Assembly: GCA_934121905.1 (NCBI GenBank)
Contig: CAKOVI010000007.1
Location: 15,753 to 79,752 of the forward strand
Length of the DNA: 64,000 bases
Direction: 5' to 3'
Source: an uncultured Clostridia bacterium
GTDB lineage: Bacteria > Bacillota > Clostridia > TANB77 > CAG-508
Both the position numbers and the translations under genes were made by a program. The notes beneath the pieces were generated by a model. That model was not told the DNA's origin. It did no database searches and worked only from the letters and a program-made list of their open reading frames with translations. Shown here in pieces: positions 1 through 8,677 of the stretch. Within the stretch, counting starts at the first letter, position 1. Every line of letters begins with the position of its first letter.

Positions 1-1
1 A

Positions 2-160
2 GACATTTATGAAAATGTATGGAAAGACGATTACTTTGCGTCAGACAATGTGATTGCAGTACACATAAGACATATAAGAGAAAAAATAGAAATAAATCCA
101 AAAGAGCCAAGATATTTAAAAGTAATTTGGGGAGTAGGATATAAGGTGGAATGTTTATGA
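2..160 (+). CDS. Response regulator, OmpR/PhoB type, C-terminal end (partial)
   Basis: Reading from base 2, the frame gives the last 52 residues of a winged-helix DNA-binding domain. The segment 'AVHIRHIREKIE' followed by 'YLKVIWGVGYKVE' matches the recognition helix and the C-terminal hairpin (usual form RTVRGVGYxxE) of OmpR/PhoB regulators. The receiver domain lies before the window. The stop TGA (158-160) overlaps the start of the histidine kinase gene in an ATGA arrangement, so the two form a translationally coupled two-component system. The target genes cannot be inferred. Confidence 0.9.
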   Translation, partial: DIYENVWKDDYFASDNVIAVHIRHIREKIEINPKEPRYLKVIWGVGYKVECL

Positions 161-2151
161 AAAAATCAACAATATTTAAAACAATAAGTTTTATATGTAT
201 ACCTATTTGTATAATTGCAGTTGTTTTATCATTATTTGCAGTTTATGTAAAAAATGGAACAAATTTTAATGAAAGCAAATATTATGCTTCAAGTTCATTT
301 ATAGCATCATATATTGATGATTTATCTAATGTTTGTGACGATTTAATATACAATAATGAAAATTATTACCATACAAAAGATGGCGAAAACACAATATTTT
401 ATACAAGCAGGCAATTATACAATAGTAATGTAAAAGATTTTAAATATCTTGTTATTTATAATAATAAAGCTATAACCAATGTCGAAACAAACAAAGAATT
501 AAATAATATTGATAGCATAAAAGAATACCTACAAAATCTTCAAGGATATGAAAATGTAAATATAAAAAATGGAATTATTGAGTCTAGCAATGATGCTGCA
601 AAAAGGATGAGTTTAGCATATTTAGGTACATTTGCAAAAACATATTATTCTATGGAAGAGAATGAAAAAAAATATTATACAACAAATTATACAAATTTTG
701 AAATATATAGTTCGTACAAAGCAGAATTTAAACAAAACTCTAAAGAAATTGCTATTTCTAATATGCTTAACAAAATATCATTAATAAATGACAGATGCTA
801 TATTATAATTCCAATAGGTTCTATAATAGCAATGCTTATGGTTATATATTTAGCAGTATCTATTGGAGAAGATAAAAAATTAAATTATTTTGATAAAATT
901 CCTCTAGAGATAGTTGGATTTGTAGCAATTATAATTTCGGTAATACCATTTATATTTTTATCTGACTATTTTTATAGTACAGGAAATGACTATGTTGGTG
1001 GAATAAGCATAATAATTACAGTAGCATTGTTTATTTATGTTATTGCATGTGTATGTATGATAACATTTGTAAGAAGATTAAAAGCAAAAAGTTTTTGGAA
1101 AACAACAATAATAGGTAAAATTTTTTACTGGTTTAAAGATGTACTTTTAAAAAATATTTCATATTCTATAGGAACTACGGCAAAAGTAATATTAGTATTT
1201 TTATTAATTGGATTTATTACATTTTTGATAATGCTTATTTTTAGAGGTGCACTTAGTATTATATTGATAATTGCATTATATGGCTACATAATGTATAGGA
1301 CAATTATATTTTTCAAAGAGTGTTCAAAAATAAAAAAGAAAATAGAAGAAGTAAGAGATGGAAATAATCAATTGCCATTGGATGTAAATGAATTTTCGTC
1401 AGAATTTCAAAATATTGCAACATCTATTAATAATATTTCAGAGGGAATAGAAACTGAGGTACAGGCGAGAATGAAAAGCGAAAGACTAAAAGCAGAGTTA
1501 ATAACAAATGTATCTCATGATATAAAAACTCCATTAACCTCTATAATAAATTATTCGGATTTGCTTAAAAATGAGAAAATTGATAATACAAAAGCAAAGG
1601 AATATATAGATATTTTATATAATAAATCACAAAGATTAAAGAGACTTACAGAAGATTTAATTGAAGCTTCTAAAATTCAAACAGGCAATGTGTCTTTGAA
1701 AAAAGAAAAGATAAATATTATAGAATTAATAAGGCAAGCTGCAGGAGAATTTGAAGATAGGTTTAAAGAAAAAGGATTGGACACCATAATCGATTGTAAG
1801 CAAAACGAGATTTTTATTTTGGCTGATAGTAGATATATGTTTAGAATTATAGAAAATCTTTTTAGTAATATTTCTAAATATGCTTTGGAAAACTCTAGAG
1901 TATATATTGATATTGGTGTTTTCGGAGATGAAGTTAATATTGCTATAAAAAATATATCGAAAGATAAATTAAATATTTCAGCAGATGAGCTTATGCAAAG
2001 ATTTGTTAGAGGTGAGAGTTCAAGAACTACAGAGGGTAGTGGACTTGGAATTTCGATTGCACAGAATTTGACTAGTCTTCAGGGCGGTAAGTTTGATTTG
2101 GTTTTGGATGGAGATTTGTTTAAAGTTAGGATGTGTTTTAAAATTATATAA
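157..2151 (+). CDS. Two-component sensor histidine kinase
   Basis: A 664-residue membrane sensor kinase that would phosphorylate the regulator encoded just upstream. One N-terminal membrane segment (about residues 8-30) is followed by an extracytoplasmic stretch of about 170 residues. Several more membrane segments follow between about 210 and 400, then a HAMP-like linker, the HisKA box 'SHDIKTPLTSI' with the phospho-acceptor His near residue 454, and a HATPase domain ending in the G2 motif 'GSGLGISI'. ATG 157 is chosen over ATG 151 because AAGGTGG (143-149) is correctly spaced for 157 and ATGA overlaps the upstream stop. The last 340 bp are duplicated, slightly diverged, at 3190-3529. The ligand is unknown. 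Confidence 0.92.
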   Translation: MKKSTIFKTISFICIPICIIAVVLSLFAVYVKNGTNFNESKYYASSSFIASYIDDLSNVCDDLIYNNENYYHTKDGENTIFYTSRQLYNSNVKDFKYLVIYNNKAITNVETNKELNNIDSIKEYLQNLQGYENVNIKNGIIESSNDAAKRMSLAYLGTFAKTYYSMEENEKKYYTTNYTNFEIYSSYKAEFKQNSKEIAISNMLNKISLINDRCYIIIPIGSIIAMLMVIYLAVSIGEDKKLNYFDKIPLEIVGFVAIIISVIPFIFLSDYFYSTGNDYVGGISIIITVALFIYVIACVCMITFVRRLKAKSFWKTTIIGKIFYWFKDVLLKNISYSIGTTAKVILVFLLIGFITFLIMLIFRGALSIILIIALYGYIMYRTIIFFKECSKIKKKIEEVRDGNNQLPLDVNEFSSEFQNIATSINNISEGIETEVQARMKSERLKAELITNVSHDIKTPLTSIINYSDLLKNEKIDNTKAKEYIDILYNKSQRLKRLTEDLIEASKIQTGNVSLKKEKINIIELIRQAAGEFEDRFKEKGLDTIIDCKQNEIFILADSRYMFRIIENLFSNISKYALENSRVYIDIGVFGDEVNIAIKNISKDKLNISADELMQRFVRGESSRTTEGSGLGISIAQNLTSLQGGKFDLVLDGDLFKVRMCFKII

Positions 2152-2162
2152 ATGAGTACTTC

Positions 2163-2191
2163 TTGAAGTTCAGGCAATTTTATGTTATATT
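2163..2191 (+). promoter_or_regulatory. Probable sigma-A promoter of the 2252 gene
   Basis: TTGAAG (2163-2168), a 17-base spacer and TATATT (2186-2191) precede an AGAGAGGAG ribosome site and the ATG at 2252. This is inferred from match and spacing only. Confidence 0.45.
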
Positions 2192-2251
2192 ATATATGTT
2201 AACTTGCAAATATTTTAATTTGAAATTTTTTCAAAGAGAGAGGAGAAAAAG

Positions 2252-3004
2252 ATGTTGAGACTAAGCAAAGACTTAAAGGAATTTAAGCGGAGGAAAAATA
2301 TAGCTAGAATTTCAGGAATAATACTTGTAATAGCGACAATTTTGATTTTGATTTTAACATATTACTTAAAATTGAAACTGCTAAAATGTCAAAAAATAGA
2401 CGGGCATATATTTGCATATGCCATTTACATTGGATGTGCCACAACAATTTTAGTATTTCTGGAAGCAACCCATAGTTTTGTAGTCGATTATTATAAGAAT
2501 ATAATACGATGGGAAATGAAAGACAAAGAATTATACATTGAAATTGTCTATACCTTTTGCCAAGATATACCAATGAATCTAAAAGAATTAAAAAACACAA
2601 GAATATATTTTGACGAACGGAAATTTATAATTAATTTATGTGACAATTTTAATGAATTATCAGATAAAGAAATGATTGAAATGGATGGCTCAAAAGAACA
2701 AAAAATAATTGTTTGGGTTTCTGTTATTGCTGCAACATTAATAAAAACACCCATTATAAGAAAAAAGAATAACCGACTGAAAAGGTGGATTAACAGGAAT
2801 TCTTACTTGGAGGATTTTGAGATACAAATAAATAGAAGAATTGTTGAAGCAGTAATCTATGAAGTTTTAAGCAGTTTGCCGAAATACATCAATATGAAAA
2901 AGTTAAATTGGTTTTATGAGAATAATGTCTTGTTGGCACAAGATTTCAAGCAGTCAGGCGAATTGATTAAATCTGTTTATGAAGAATTAACAAAAGTTTT
3001 ATAA
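2252..3004 (+). CDS. Hypothetical protein with two N-terminal membrane segments
   Basis: 250 residues, not recognised. Two hydrophobic segments are visible (about residues 18-40 and 52-72), followed by a soluble, charged C-terminal region of about 170 residues. The gene has its own promoter-like sequence and a strong ribosome site (AGAGAGGAG). It holds two in-frame CGG arginine codons (2288-2290 and 2618-2620) in an uninterrupted frame, unlike all core genes here, which suggests recent acquisition. It lies between a histidine kinase and a chimeric gene scar, so the locus has been rearranged. No function is proposed. Confidence 0.7.
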   Translation: MLRLSKDLKEFKRRKNIARISGIILVIATILILILTYYLKLKLLKCQKIDGHIFAYAIYIGCATTILVFLEATHSFVVDYYKNIIRWEMKDKELYIEIVYTFCQDIPMNLKELKNTRIYFDERKFIINLCDNFNELSDKEMIEMDGSKEQKIIVWVSVIAATLIKTPIIRKKNNRLKRWINRNSYLEDFEIQINRRIVEAVIYEVLSSLPKYINMKKLNWFYENNVLLAQDFKQSGELIKSVYEELTKVL

Positions 3005-3048
3005 AACAACATCTTCCCTTATGTCGAATAATCGACATAGGGGATTTT

Positions 3049-3529
3049 TCCACATTTGCAAACAAAAATACAATATGATATTATATTACCATAAAAAGAA
3101 GGTGAAAGAAATGAGAAAAGCCATAAAAAGAGGTCTAATAGTAGCATTAGGAGTAATAATCCAAATATTACTATCACTAAAAATGAAATCTTTATTTTGG
3201 CTGATAGTAGATATATGTACAGAATTATAGAAAATTTATTTAGCAATATTTCTAAATATGCTTTGGAAAATTCTAGAGTATATATTGATATTGGTGTTTT
3301 CGAAGATGATGTTAATATTGCTATAAAAAATATATCTAAAGATAAATTAAACATTTCTGCTGATGAGCTTATGCAAAGATTTGTTAGAGGTGAGAGTTCT
3401 AGAACCACAGAGGGAAGCGGACTTGGAATATCAATTGCACAGAATTTAACTACTCTTCAAGACGGAAAGTTTGATTTGGTTTTGGATGGAGATTTGTTTA
3501 AGGTGAGAATGAGTTTTAAAATTATATGA
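3049..3529 (+). pseudogene. Chimeric scar: cls promoter and 5' end joined to histidine kinase 3' end
   Basis: Bases 3049-3178 closely match the promoter, ribosome site and first codons of the cardiolipin synthase gene (15010-15139), including the start 'MR(K/R)AIKRGLIVAL'. From about 3190 the sequence instead matches the 3' end of the kinase gene (1812-2151): 'ADSRYMYRIIENLFSNISKYALENS', then 'GSGLGISI'. The join is not in one frame and no complete domain results, so this looks like a recombination product, not a gene. The downstream part still reads as 110 residues of HATPase domain without a good start. Confidence 0.85.
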
Positions 3530-3535
3530 TTTTTT

Positions 3536-3582
3536 CGTATTGGGGACGGTTCTTGTAGCTCAAAAGAACCGTCCCCAATACG
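3536..3582. repeat. GGGGACGG palindromic repeat, copy 1
   Basis: A near-perfect inverted repeat with arms 3536-3554 and 3564-3582. The core is TTGGGGACGGTTCTT and its complement, and T-runs and A-runs lie outside the arms. Similar elements lie at 14961-15016 and 37093-37148. It could also end transcription in both directions. Confidence 0.85.
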
Positions 3583-3641
3583 AAAAAAATGAAACTTTTT
3601 TATATAAAATAAAGACTATATAATAAAGGGGGATACAACAA

Positions 3642-4178
3642 ATGCAAATAATAATTAATGAAGAGACATTTAGAGAAATTTATGAAAAAACATATAACAA
3701 AACACTAAGATTTATAATAATAAAAAGTAAAAACCTAGACGATATAAATGATATTTTACAAGATACATACTTCGAATTTCTAAAAATAATAAAGAAAAAT
3801 CCAAACATAGATATAGAGAATATAGATAATTTTATAATAGGAATAGCAAATAACATAATAAAAAGGCATCATTATAAGCAATCTAGAAGCAAAGAAAAAG
3901 TAATAACAAATGAAGATGAGAATTTAGAAAATATTCCTGATGTATTCAGCTTAGAAGATAATTTTTTAACCAAAGAAAATGTAAAAGAAATATGGTCATT
4001 TGTTAAGAAAAAAGATGTGGAGATTGCAAAAATTTTTTACTTGTATTTTTCAGAAGGATTAAAGATATCTGAAATAGCTAAAGAATTAAAAATAAGTGAA
4101 TCAAATGTAAAAAATAAAATTTATAGGACTCTTAAGGAATTAAAAAATATATATGAAAGGGGGCAGAAAAATGATTAA
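3642..4178 (+). CDS. RNA polymerase sigma factor, ECF-like
   Basis: A 178-residue sigma-70-family protein with region 2 in the first 80 residues ('YNKTLRFIIIKSKNLDDINDILQDTYFEF') and a region 4 helix-turn-helix near the C-terminus ('GLKISEIAKELKISESNVKNKIYRTLKELK'). Region 3 is absent, as in ECF factors. AAAGGGGG lies before ATG 3642. The gene overlaps the next one by 8 bases, and that neighbour has the form of a membrane anti-sigma factor, so the pair is likely a sigma/anti-sigma module. A TGAAAC at 3590-3595 resembles an ECF -35 box and could mean autoregulation, but the matching -10 box is not convincing. Confidence 0.88.
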   Translation: MQIIINEETFREIYEKTYNKTLRFIIIKSKNLDDINDILQDTYFEFLKIIKKNPNIDIENIDNFIIGIANNIIKRHHYKQSRSKEKVITNEDENLENIPDVFSLEDNFLTKENVKEIWSFVKKKDVEIAKIFYLYFSEGLKISEIAKELKISESNVKNKIYRTLKELKNIYERGQKND

Positions 4179-5343
4179 TAAAATTTTCAGAGACTACATG
4201 GAAGAAGAATATGACAAAGAGAAGAATTATGAGAAAATAATTTTTAAGGAAAAGGAAGTGGTTAAAATGAAAAAGATTCAAAAAAGAGTATTAAATTTGG
4301 CTGCTTGTGTTCTTGTAATAATTTTTGTTGGAACATTATCTTCTAAAATTTATGCAAAAATCCAATGGGATATCAAGTTTAAGGAATTTCAAAATAGAGC
4401 ACTTGTAACAGAAAATGGAGAAATTAAGGAAAGCAGTGAACCAGGTTACAGTGAACCTATAGATATGGATTATGTTTTACATGATGGAATAAGTGTTAAG
4501 ATAAATTCACTTATGATAACAGATGATGAATTTAGTGCTATAGTGGATTTTAAATTTGATGATAATATTAATGTGGATTCTCAAAGATTTTCGTATGGAT
4601 ATGCTATATATGATGAAAACAAGAATGTTTATGCAATAGATAAAAGAATAAATATGGCTTCAAAGGAAATGTATGATTATTTTACTCCATTTATGTATGA
4701 GAGAATAGGGGCTAAGTATAATAAAAAAGATATTTATGGTTCTCAACTTGGGGACAGCTGGAACGTTGAACGTGTAAGTGCTGAAAATAGGAATATAGTT
4801 ACGAAGATTAATGTAGGAACATCAAAGAGTTTTCCAAAAAGTAAAAAGATTTATATAAGAATTTTAGATTTAGGATATACAATGATGCAATTGGTAGAGG
4901 AAAATGGAGAAAAGAAGATTGGAGCAATGGAAGATTTTAAATTGTCAAATACTGAATGGCTTTTTGAACTTGATGTTCCTGATAAGTTTTATGAAAGAGA
5001 AACGACTGAATTGAAGCTTAAAGATGATATTCCAGGATTAAATTTGAAAAAAATAACTGTTACAGAAACTGGAATGGTGGTTAGAGGTGTTATTGATAAT
5101 CTTAGCGAATTTCTTATGGAGGGCATGAATATGGATACTGATGAATGGAATAAGAAAAGATATGATTTGATTCATATAAGCGATGAAGACGGAAATGATT
5201 ATCCTGTTTTGGATTTTGCAACTACTGGAGTGGAAAATGGATTTTATATAAGTACGCCTATAACTAAGAGTATGTTGGATAAAAAGTTGATTTTGCATGC
5301 AGAGATTAATGGTGTGGAATATAGTAGTGAGATAGTGAAATAA
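4171..5343 (+). CDS. Putative anti-sigma factor, DUF4179-like membrane protein
   Basis: 390 residues from ATG 4171, which is preceded by AAAGGGGG (4156-4163) and overlaps the sigma gene stop. A short cytoplasmic N-terminus rich in acidic and basic residues is followed by one membrane segment (about residues 41-58, 'LNLAACVLVIIFVGTLSS') and a long extracytoplasmic part of about 330 residues. This layout and the position after an ECF-like sigma gene match DUF4179-type anti-sigma proteins of Clostridia. The family call is from memory of this layout; sigma binding is inferred. Confidence 0.7.
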   Translation: MINKIFRDYMEEEYDKEKNYEKIIFKEKEVVKMKKIQKRVLNLAACVLVIIFVGTLSSKIYAKIQWDIKFKEFQNRALVTENGEIKESSEPGYSEPIDMDYVLHDGISVKINSLMITDDEFSAIVDFKFDDNINVDSQRFSYGYAIYDENKNVYAIDKRINMASKEMYDYFTPFMYERIGAKYNKKDIYGSQLGDSWNVERVSAENRNIVTKINVGTSKSFPKSKKIYIRILDLGYTMMQLVEENGEKKIGAMEDFKLSNTEWLFELDVPDKFYERETTELKLKDDIPGLNLKKITVTETGMVVRGVIDNLSEFLMEGMNMDTDEWNKKRYDLIHISDEDGNDYPVLDFATTGVENGFYISTPITKSMLDKKLILHAEINGVEYSSEIVK

Positions 5344-5353
5344 TTAAAAAAAG

Positions 5354-5382
5354 CCCCTTCAATTACAATTTAATTGAAGGGG
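5354..5382. terminator. Hairpin after the anti-sigma gene
   Basis: Arms CCCCTTCAATTA (5354-5365) and TAATTGAAGGGG (5371-5382) form a strong stem. The A-run lies on the 5' side and no T-run follows, so as an intrinsic terminator it fits the minus strand better than the plus strand. Confidence 0.55.
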
Positions 5383-5415
5383 TATAAATGTTGCAACGAT
5401 ATTTCTTAAATATTC

Positions 5416-5510
5416 TTGACGCTAATAATAAAAAGTGATAAAATAGTTGACATAAATGACGGCGATACCATAATAAGAATTTAATGTGGTAAATAATAAT
5501 TTAAAGGAGG
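5416..5510 (+). promoter_or_regulatory. Island promoter and leader hairpin, unit 1
   Basis: TTGACG (5416-5421), a 17-base spacer and TAAAAT (5439-5444) form a promoter. In the leader, TACCATA (5466-5472) pairs with TGTGGTA (5485-5491) around a 12-base loop, just before AAAGGAGG (5503-5510). The same arrangement recurs at 6370-6464 and 13259-13360. In the third copy the stem changes by compensation (CCATA with TATGG), which supports an RNA hairpin or an operator. Confidence 0.75.
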
Positions 5511-5570
5511 AAACATTCTGAAAATTATTAGTGTAACTTTAAACAAAAATTTGTGAAAGGAGAATCAAAT
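5511..5570 (+). other. Deletion scar between leader and RRK gene 1
   Basis: The first bases continue the leader as at 6465 (AAACAT), but the ATG of the ATPase gene is missing. From 5520 the sequence matches the last codons of the radical SAM gene plus the spacer before RRK gene 2 (10026-10077), including TTTGTGAAAGGAGAAT. The simplest reading is a loss of the three genes that sit between these points in unit 2. A 12-codon frame starting at CTG 5518 is open here but is probably only a remnant. Confidence 0.7.
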
Positions 5571-6287
5571 TTGATAAGACGGAAAATAATATTTTCTTCA
5601 AATGAGCCGGTAAATAGCGGACAGGTTGAAGAAAAAGAGGTTTATCATGAAAATCAAGAAAATATGGAGGTTTGCAAAGAAGAAAAATGTTCTTCAAGCA
5701 TAGAAGGGGTTCATAGAGAAATTGAATTTACAGGTGATTCTAGTGCTGATAGAATTATAAGAGTTTTAAGAGGCAATGTAGCAAACAATAGAGTAATATG
5801 TATTTTTAATGTAAATTACAACCAAATAATCTTAAATATTAGAAGATACTTATCAAAAAATTTCATAATATTTCATAATATAGATATGAGATATACAAAT
5901 ACGAGTGAAATATATGAATGTATGATTAATGAAATGGATGTCTATATACATCAAAAAATGAGGGATAAATTAGATTCAGTAGCTGTAAAGAATTTTTATA
6001 TAGAAGCTTTGAAGCTATCTAAATTTGAATTGGATGATTTTTGGGTAATAACACAAGCCATAAATACTTTTTTGTATGATGTGATTGGCGATGAAAATAA
6101 AAAAATCATTGTTCCTATATGTTTTGAACATAAACCAATCCCCAAATTTTTTTTAAACATGATTAGCCAAGACAAAATAAAAAATAATAATATTATTTTT
6201 TTAATAGGTACAATGGTCCCATATGAGCATCATATGGAATTATTAGAAAATAAATCTTTAAAAAGTGAAAGTATTTTTAAAGATTAA
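5571..6287 (+). CDS. RRK-family protein 1 (unknown function)
   Basis: 238 residues, one of four paralogues in the island. The TTG at 5571 is chosen because AAAGGAGA lies 5556-5563 and the same TTGATAAGACGG start occurs in all four. Shared layout: the N-terminus 'IRRKIIFSS', a variable acidic linker of 50-70 residues, then a folded part with 'VICIFNVNYN', 'MDVYIHQKM', 'ENKKIIVPICFEH' and 'NNIIFLIGTMVPYE'. The last two strands sit where an AAA+ protein has Walker B and sensor 1, but no Walker A is present. Codon 4 is CGG (5580-5582). The leader is fused directly to this gene after a deletion. No function is known to me. Confidence 0.75.
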   Translation: MIRRKIIFSSNEPVNSGQVEEKEVYHENQENMEVCKEEKCSSSIEGVHREIEFTGDSSADRIIRVLRGNVANNRVICIFNVNYNQIILNIRRYLSKNFIIFHNIDMRYTNTSEIYECMINEMDVYIHQKMRDKLDSVAVKNFYIEALKLSKFELDDFWVITQAINTFLYDVIGDENKKIIVPICFEHKPIPKFFLNMISQDKIKNNNIIFLIGTMVPYEHHMELLENKSLKSESIFKD

Positions 6288-6301
6288 ATTATTCAAGAGT
6301 A

Positions 6302-6340
6302 AAAAATCACAATAAAATCAATAATTTTATTGTGATTTTT
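6302..6340 (+). terminator. Terminator after RRK gene 1
   Basis: Arms AAAAATCACAATAAAAT (6302-6318) and its complement (6324-6340) with a 5-base loop; the stem ends in a T-run. Confidence 0.85.
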
Positions 6341-6369
6341 GCGTAAAATAATGTAAAAATAGAATTTTA

Positions 6370-6464
6370 TTGACGACAAGGCAAAAAGGTGATAAAATAG
6401 TTGACATAAAAAGCAATAATACCATAATAAGAATTTAATGTGGTAAATAATAATTTAAAGGAGG
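6370..6464 (+). promoter_or_regulatory. Island promoter and leader hairpin, unit 2
   Basis: TTGACG (6370-6375), 17 bases, TAAAAT (6393-6398). The leader hairpin is TACCATA (6420-6426) with TGTGGTA (6439-6445), followed by AAAGGAGG (6457-6464). It is nearly identical to the leader at 5416 and drives the complete four-gene unit. Confidence 0.78.
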
Positions 6465-6470
6465 AAACAT

Positions 6471-8102
6471 ATGAGTAGTGTTTTATCAGTAACAGAATGT
6501 ATTAAGGCAGGATATTCGTCTATAATAATTAAGACAGCGGAGGAAGACCGGGCGATAAAAGAATGTTTAAATGCAGGAAAGGAGTGCGGAAAAAGAACAT
6601 TTTGTTGGTCTTGTACCAAAGGAATTGAAGAAATATTAGAAAATCCAATTAGACAAAATGATTGCATTGATATGGGAGAGTACTATATAAAAAGTGAAAA
6701 TCCCGATTTGGCAGATGCACAAGATGTATTGAATGATGCAATGAATCTTAATGATCAAAAAGGAGAGTATATTTTAATATTGCTTGATTTCCATCATTAT
6801 CTTAACAGAGCCGATGTACTTCGGTCAGCAAAAGATGCTTTTAAGCAAGTGGGAGGAATTGGAGCATGCTTTGTTTTTGTAAGCAATAGCTTTGATGTAC
6901 CAATTGATTGGGAAGATTCAGTTATATCAATTGAATTGAGACTTCCTAATAAAGAGGAGATTAAAGAACATCTTGAAGAAATGGTTAATCTTTACAAAGA
7001 TCAATTAAAATTAGAAGACCTTGACCAATTAGATGAGTTGGTTGATAAAGCTTCAGAAATTGCTTTGGGATTAACTATAACTCAGGCAGAAAACGCATTT
7101 GCGACGTCTTTTTCAAAAGCAGAAACAATTGACTTGCATATAATAAGTGAAGTAAAAGCACAGATTATATGTACAGATGGATTGTTGGAATTTTGGAGCA
7201 ATAACAAAAATGTTGAAATAGGAGGCATGCATACATTTAGAGACTATACTAAAAAAAGATTATTAGCATTTTCGGAAAAGGCAAAGGAATATGGCTTGCC
7301 GAATCCTAAAGGAGTATTGCTTGTTGGTATTCCTGGATGTGGAAAAAGCTTGGCTGCAAAATCCTTAGCACAGGAATGGAATGTTCCACTTATAAAGTGT
7401 GATTTAGGAAAACTTTTTGGTAGCTATGTTGGAGACACAGAAGCGAATACCAGAAAGGCACTAAAAACTGCGGAAGCAATGTCACCATGTGTATTGTGGA
7501 TTGATGAGATTGAAAAAGGCTTAGCAGGAGCAGGTTCTTCTGGAAGCAATGATTCAGGAGTTTCTTCTAGAATGTTTGCAAGTATTTTAACGTGGATGCA
7601 GGAAAAAGAAAAGCCAGTTTATGTTATAGCAACTGCAAATAGCATAACATCATTACCACAGGAACTTCTTAGAAAGGGAAGATTTGACGAAATCTTTTTT
7701 GTTGATTTACCAAATCAGGAAGAAAGAAAAGAAATCATTGAAATCCAAATAAAGAAGAAGCAAAGAGAAACTAAGAATTTTGATATTAACGAAATATCAA
7801 AAAGATGTGATGGCTTTACTGGTGCAGAAATCGAAGAAATGATTGTATCGTCAATGTTTGAAGCATATGCAGATGGTGAAAGGGATTTGGAAGAAAAAGA
7901 TATTTTATCTGTCATAGATAAAACAATTCCAGCATCAAAGGGATTTATGAGCAAGACAGTTTCTAGTCTTCAGCAATGGGCAGAAGAGAGAGGAATTGCA
8001 AACGCAAATTCTAAAATTATTTCAAATGAAGCAGCAGATAAAAAAGGTAATATTGGCAGAAAAGGAAGAAAAATTATGACAACAGGAGGTAGTACAAAAT
8101 GA
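6471..8102 (+). CDS. AAA+ ATPase, Ycf46-like
   Basis: 543 residues. The N-terminal half (1-230) has the Ycf46 layout, including 'TAEEDRAIKECL' and a degenerate NTPase-like region ('YILILLDFHHYLN', 'CFVFVSNSFDVP'). The C-terminal half is a canonical AAA+ domain: Walker A 'GIPGCGKS' at residues 286-293, Walker B 'CVLWIDEIEKG' around 340-350, a sensor 1 region 'YVIATANSITSLP', and arginine-finger-like 'LLRKGRFDEIFF'. It is likely an ATP-driven remodelling protein; the client is unknown. It overlaps the DUF1257 gene by 4 bases (ATGA), a pairing also known between Ycf46- and Ycf35-type proteins. Two in-frame CGG arginine codons occur (6549-6551, 6822-6824). Confidence 0.85.
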   Translation: MSSVLSVTECIKAGYSSIIIKTAEEDRAIKECLNAGKECGKRTFCWSCTKGIEEILENPIRQNDCIDMGEYYIKSENPDLADAQDVLNDAMNLNDQKGEYILILLDFHHYLNRADVLRSAKDAFKQVGGIGACFVFVSNSFDVPIDWEDSVISIELRLPNKEEIKEHLEEMVNLYKDQLKLEDLDQLDELVDKASEIALGLTITQAENAFATSFSKAETIDLHIISEVKAQIICTDGLLEFWSNNKNVEIGGMHTFRDYTKKRLLAFSEKAKEYGLPNPKGVLLVGIPGCGKSLAAKSLAQEWNVPLIKCDLGKLFGSYVGDTEANTRKALKTAEAMSPCVLWIDEIEKGLAGAGSSGSNDSGVSSRMFASILTWMQEKEKPVYVIATANSITSLPQELLRKGRFDEIFFVDLPNQEERKEIIEIQIKKKQRETKNFDINEISKRCDGFTGAEIEEMIVSSMFEAYADGERDLEEKDILSVIDKTIPASKGFMSKTVSSLQQWAEERGIANANSKIISNEAADKKGNIGRKGRKIMTTGGSTK

Positions 8103-8677
8103 GTCATTTTACAAATTTAACAACAGAAATAAGAGATTTAGAAGCATGCAAAAAGGCACTGGAAAATATGGGATTACAGTTGCAGGAATACGGTAAATGT
8201 CGGTATTATTATGGAGTAAAAGAAATGGAAAATGTAGTAAAACTTCCAACCAAATATGATATGGCATTAACTGATAACCATAATGGTTCATATAGTATTC
8301 AGGCTGATTTTTATGAAGGTTATGTTGAAGAAGTAATTGGAAGAAAAGGTAGCACTCTTTTAAGAGAATACGGAGAAGAAATGCTTAAAAAGACTGCCAA
8401 AAAACTTCATTTAAGCATAACACATCCAGAAAAAAATGCCTACAAATTAAGAAATCCACAAGATCCTAATGGTGGATATATGATGGTATATTTTGAAGCA
8501 AATGGAGAACTCAGATTCGAACCTAAAGGTATTAAGGGAAAAAATTGCTCGAAATTTATCGGATTAGAAGATGCATTAGGAAAAGTAACCAAAAGAGAAT
8601 TTTTACCTGAATATTATGGAAAGACAGGAGTTAAAGAAAAAGACAAAAAAGAAAGGGTAAAAGTAGGTGGTTATTAA
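8099..8677 (+). CDS. DUF1257 (Ycf35-like) protein
   Basis: 192 residues. The start 'MSHFTNLTTEIRDLEACKKALENMGLQL' is typical of DUF1257/Ycf35 proteins, whose biochemical role is not established. The C-terminal half repeats the 'RF.PKGIKGKNC' type of basic segment. It overlaps both neighbours by 1-4 bases, so it is translationally coupled with the AAA+ ATPase and the radical SAM gene. The DUF2997 partner often found beside DUF1257 is absent. One in-frame CGG codon (8201-8203) encodes Arg in 'GKCRYYYG'. Confidence 0.82.
   Translation: MSHFTNLTTEIRDLEACKKALENMGLQLQEYGKCRYYYGVKEMENVVKLPTKYDMALTDNHNGSYSIQADFYEGYVEEVIGRKGSTLLREYGEEMLKKTAKKLHLSITHPEKNAYKLRNPQDPNGGYMMVYFEANGELRFEPKGIKGKNCSKFIGLEDALGKVTKREFLPEYYGKTGVKEKDKKERVKVGGY

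Noticed and set aside
3197..3529. Independent small HATPase protein
   Set aside because: It is a duplicated fragment of the kinase gene with no credible start codon and no complete domain; treated as part of the chimeric scar.
3590..3624. ECF promoter before the sigma gene
   Set aside because: TGAAAC and TATAAT are both present but 23 bases apart, and no ECF-type -10 box lies at the right distance.
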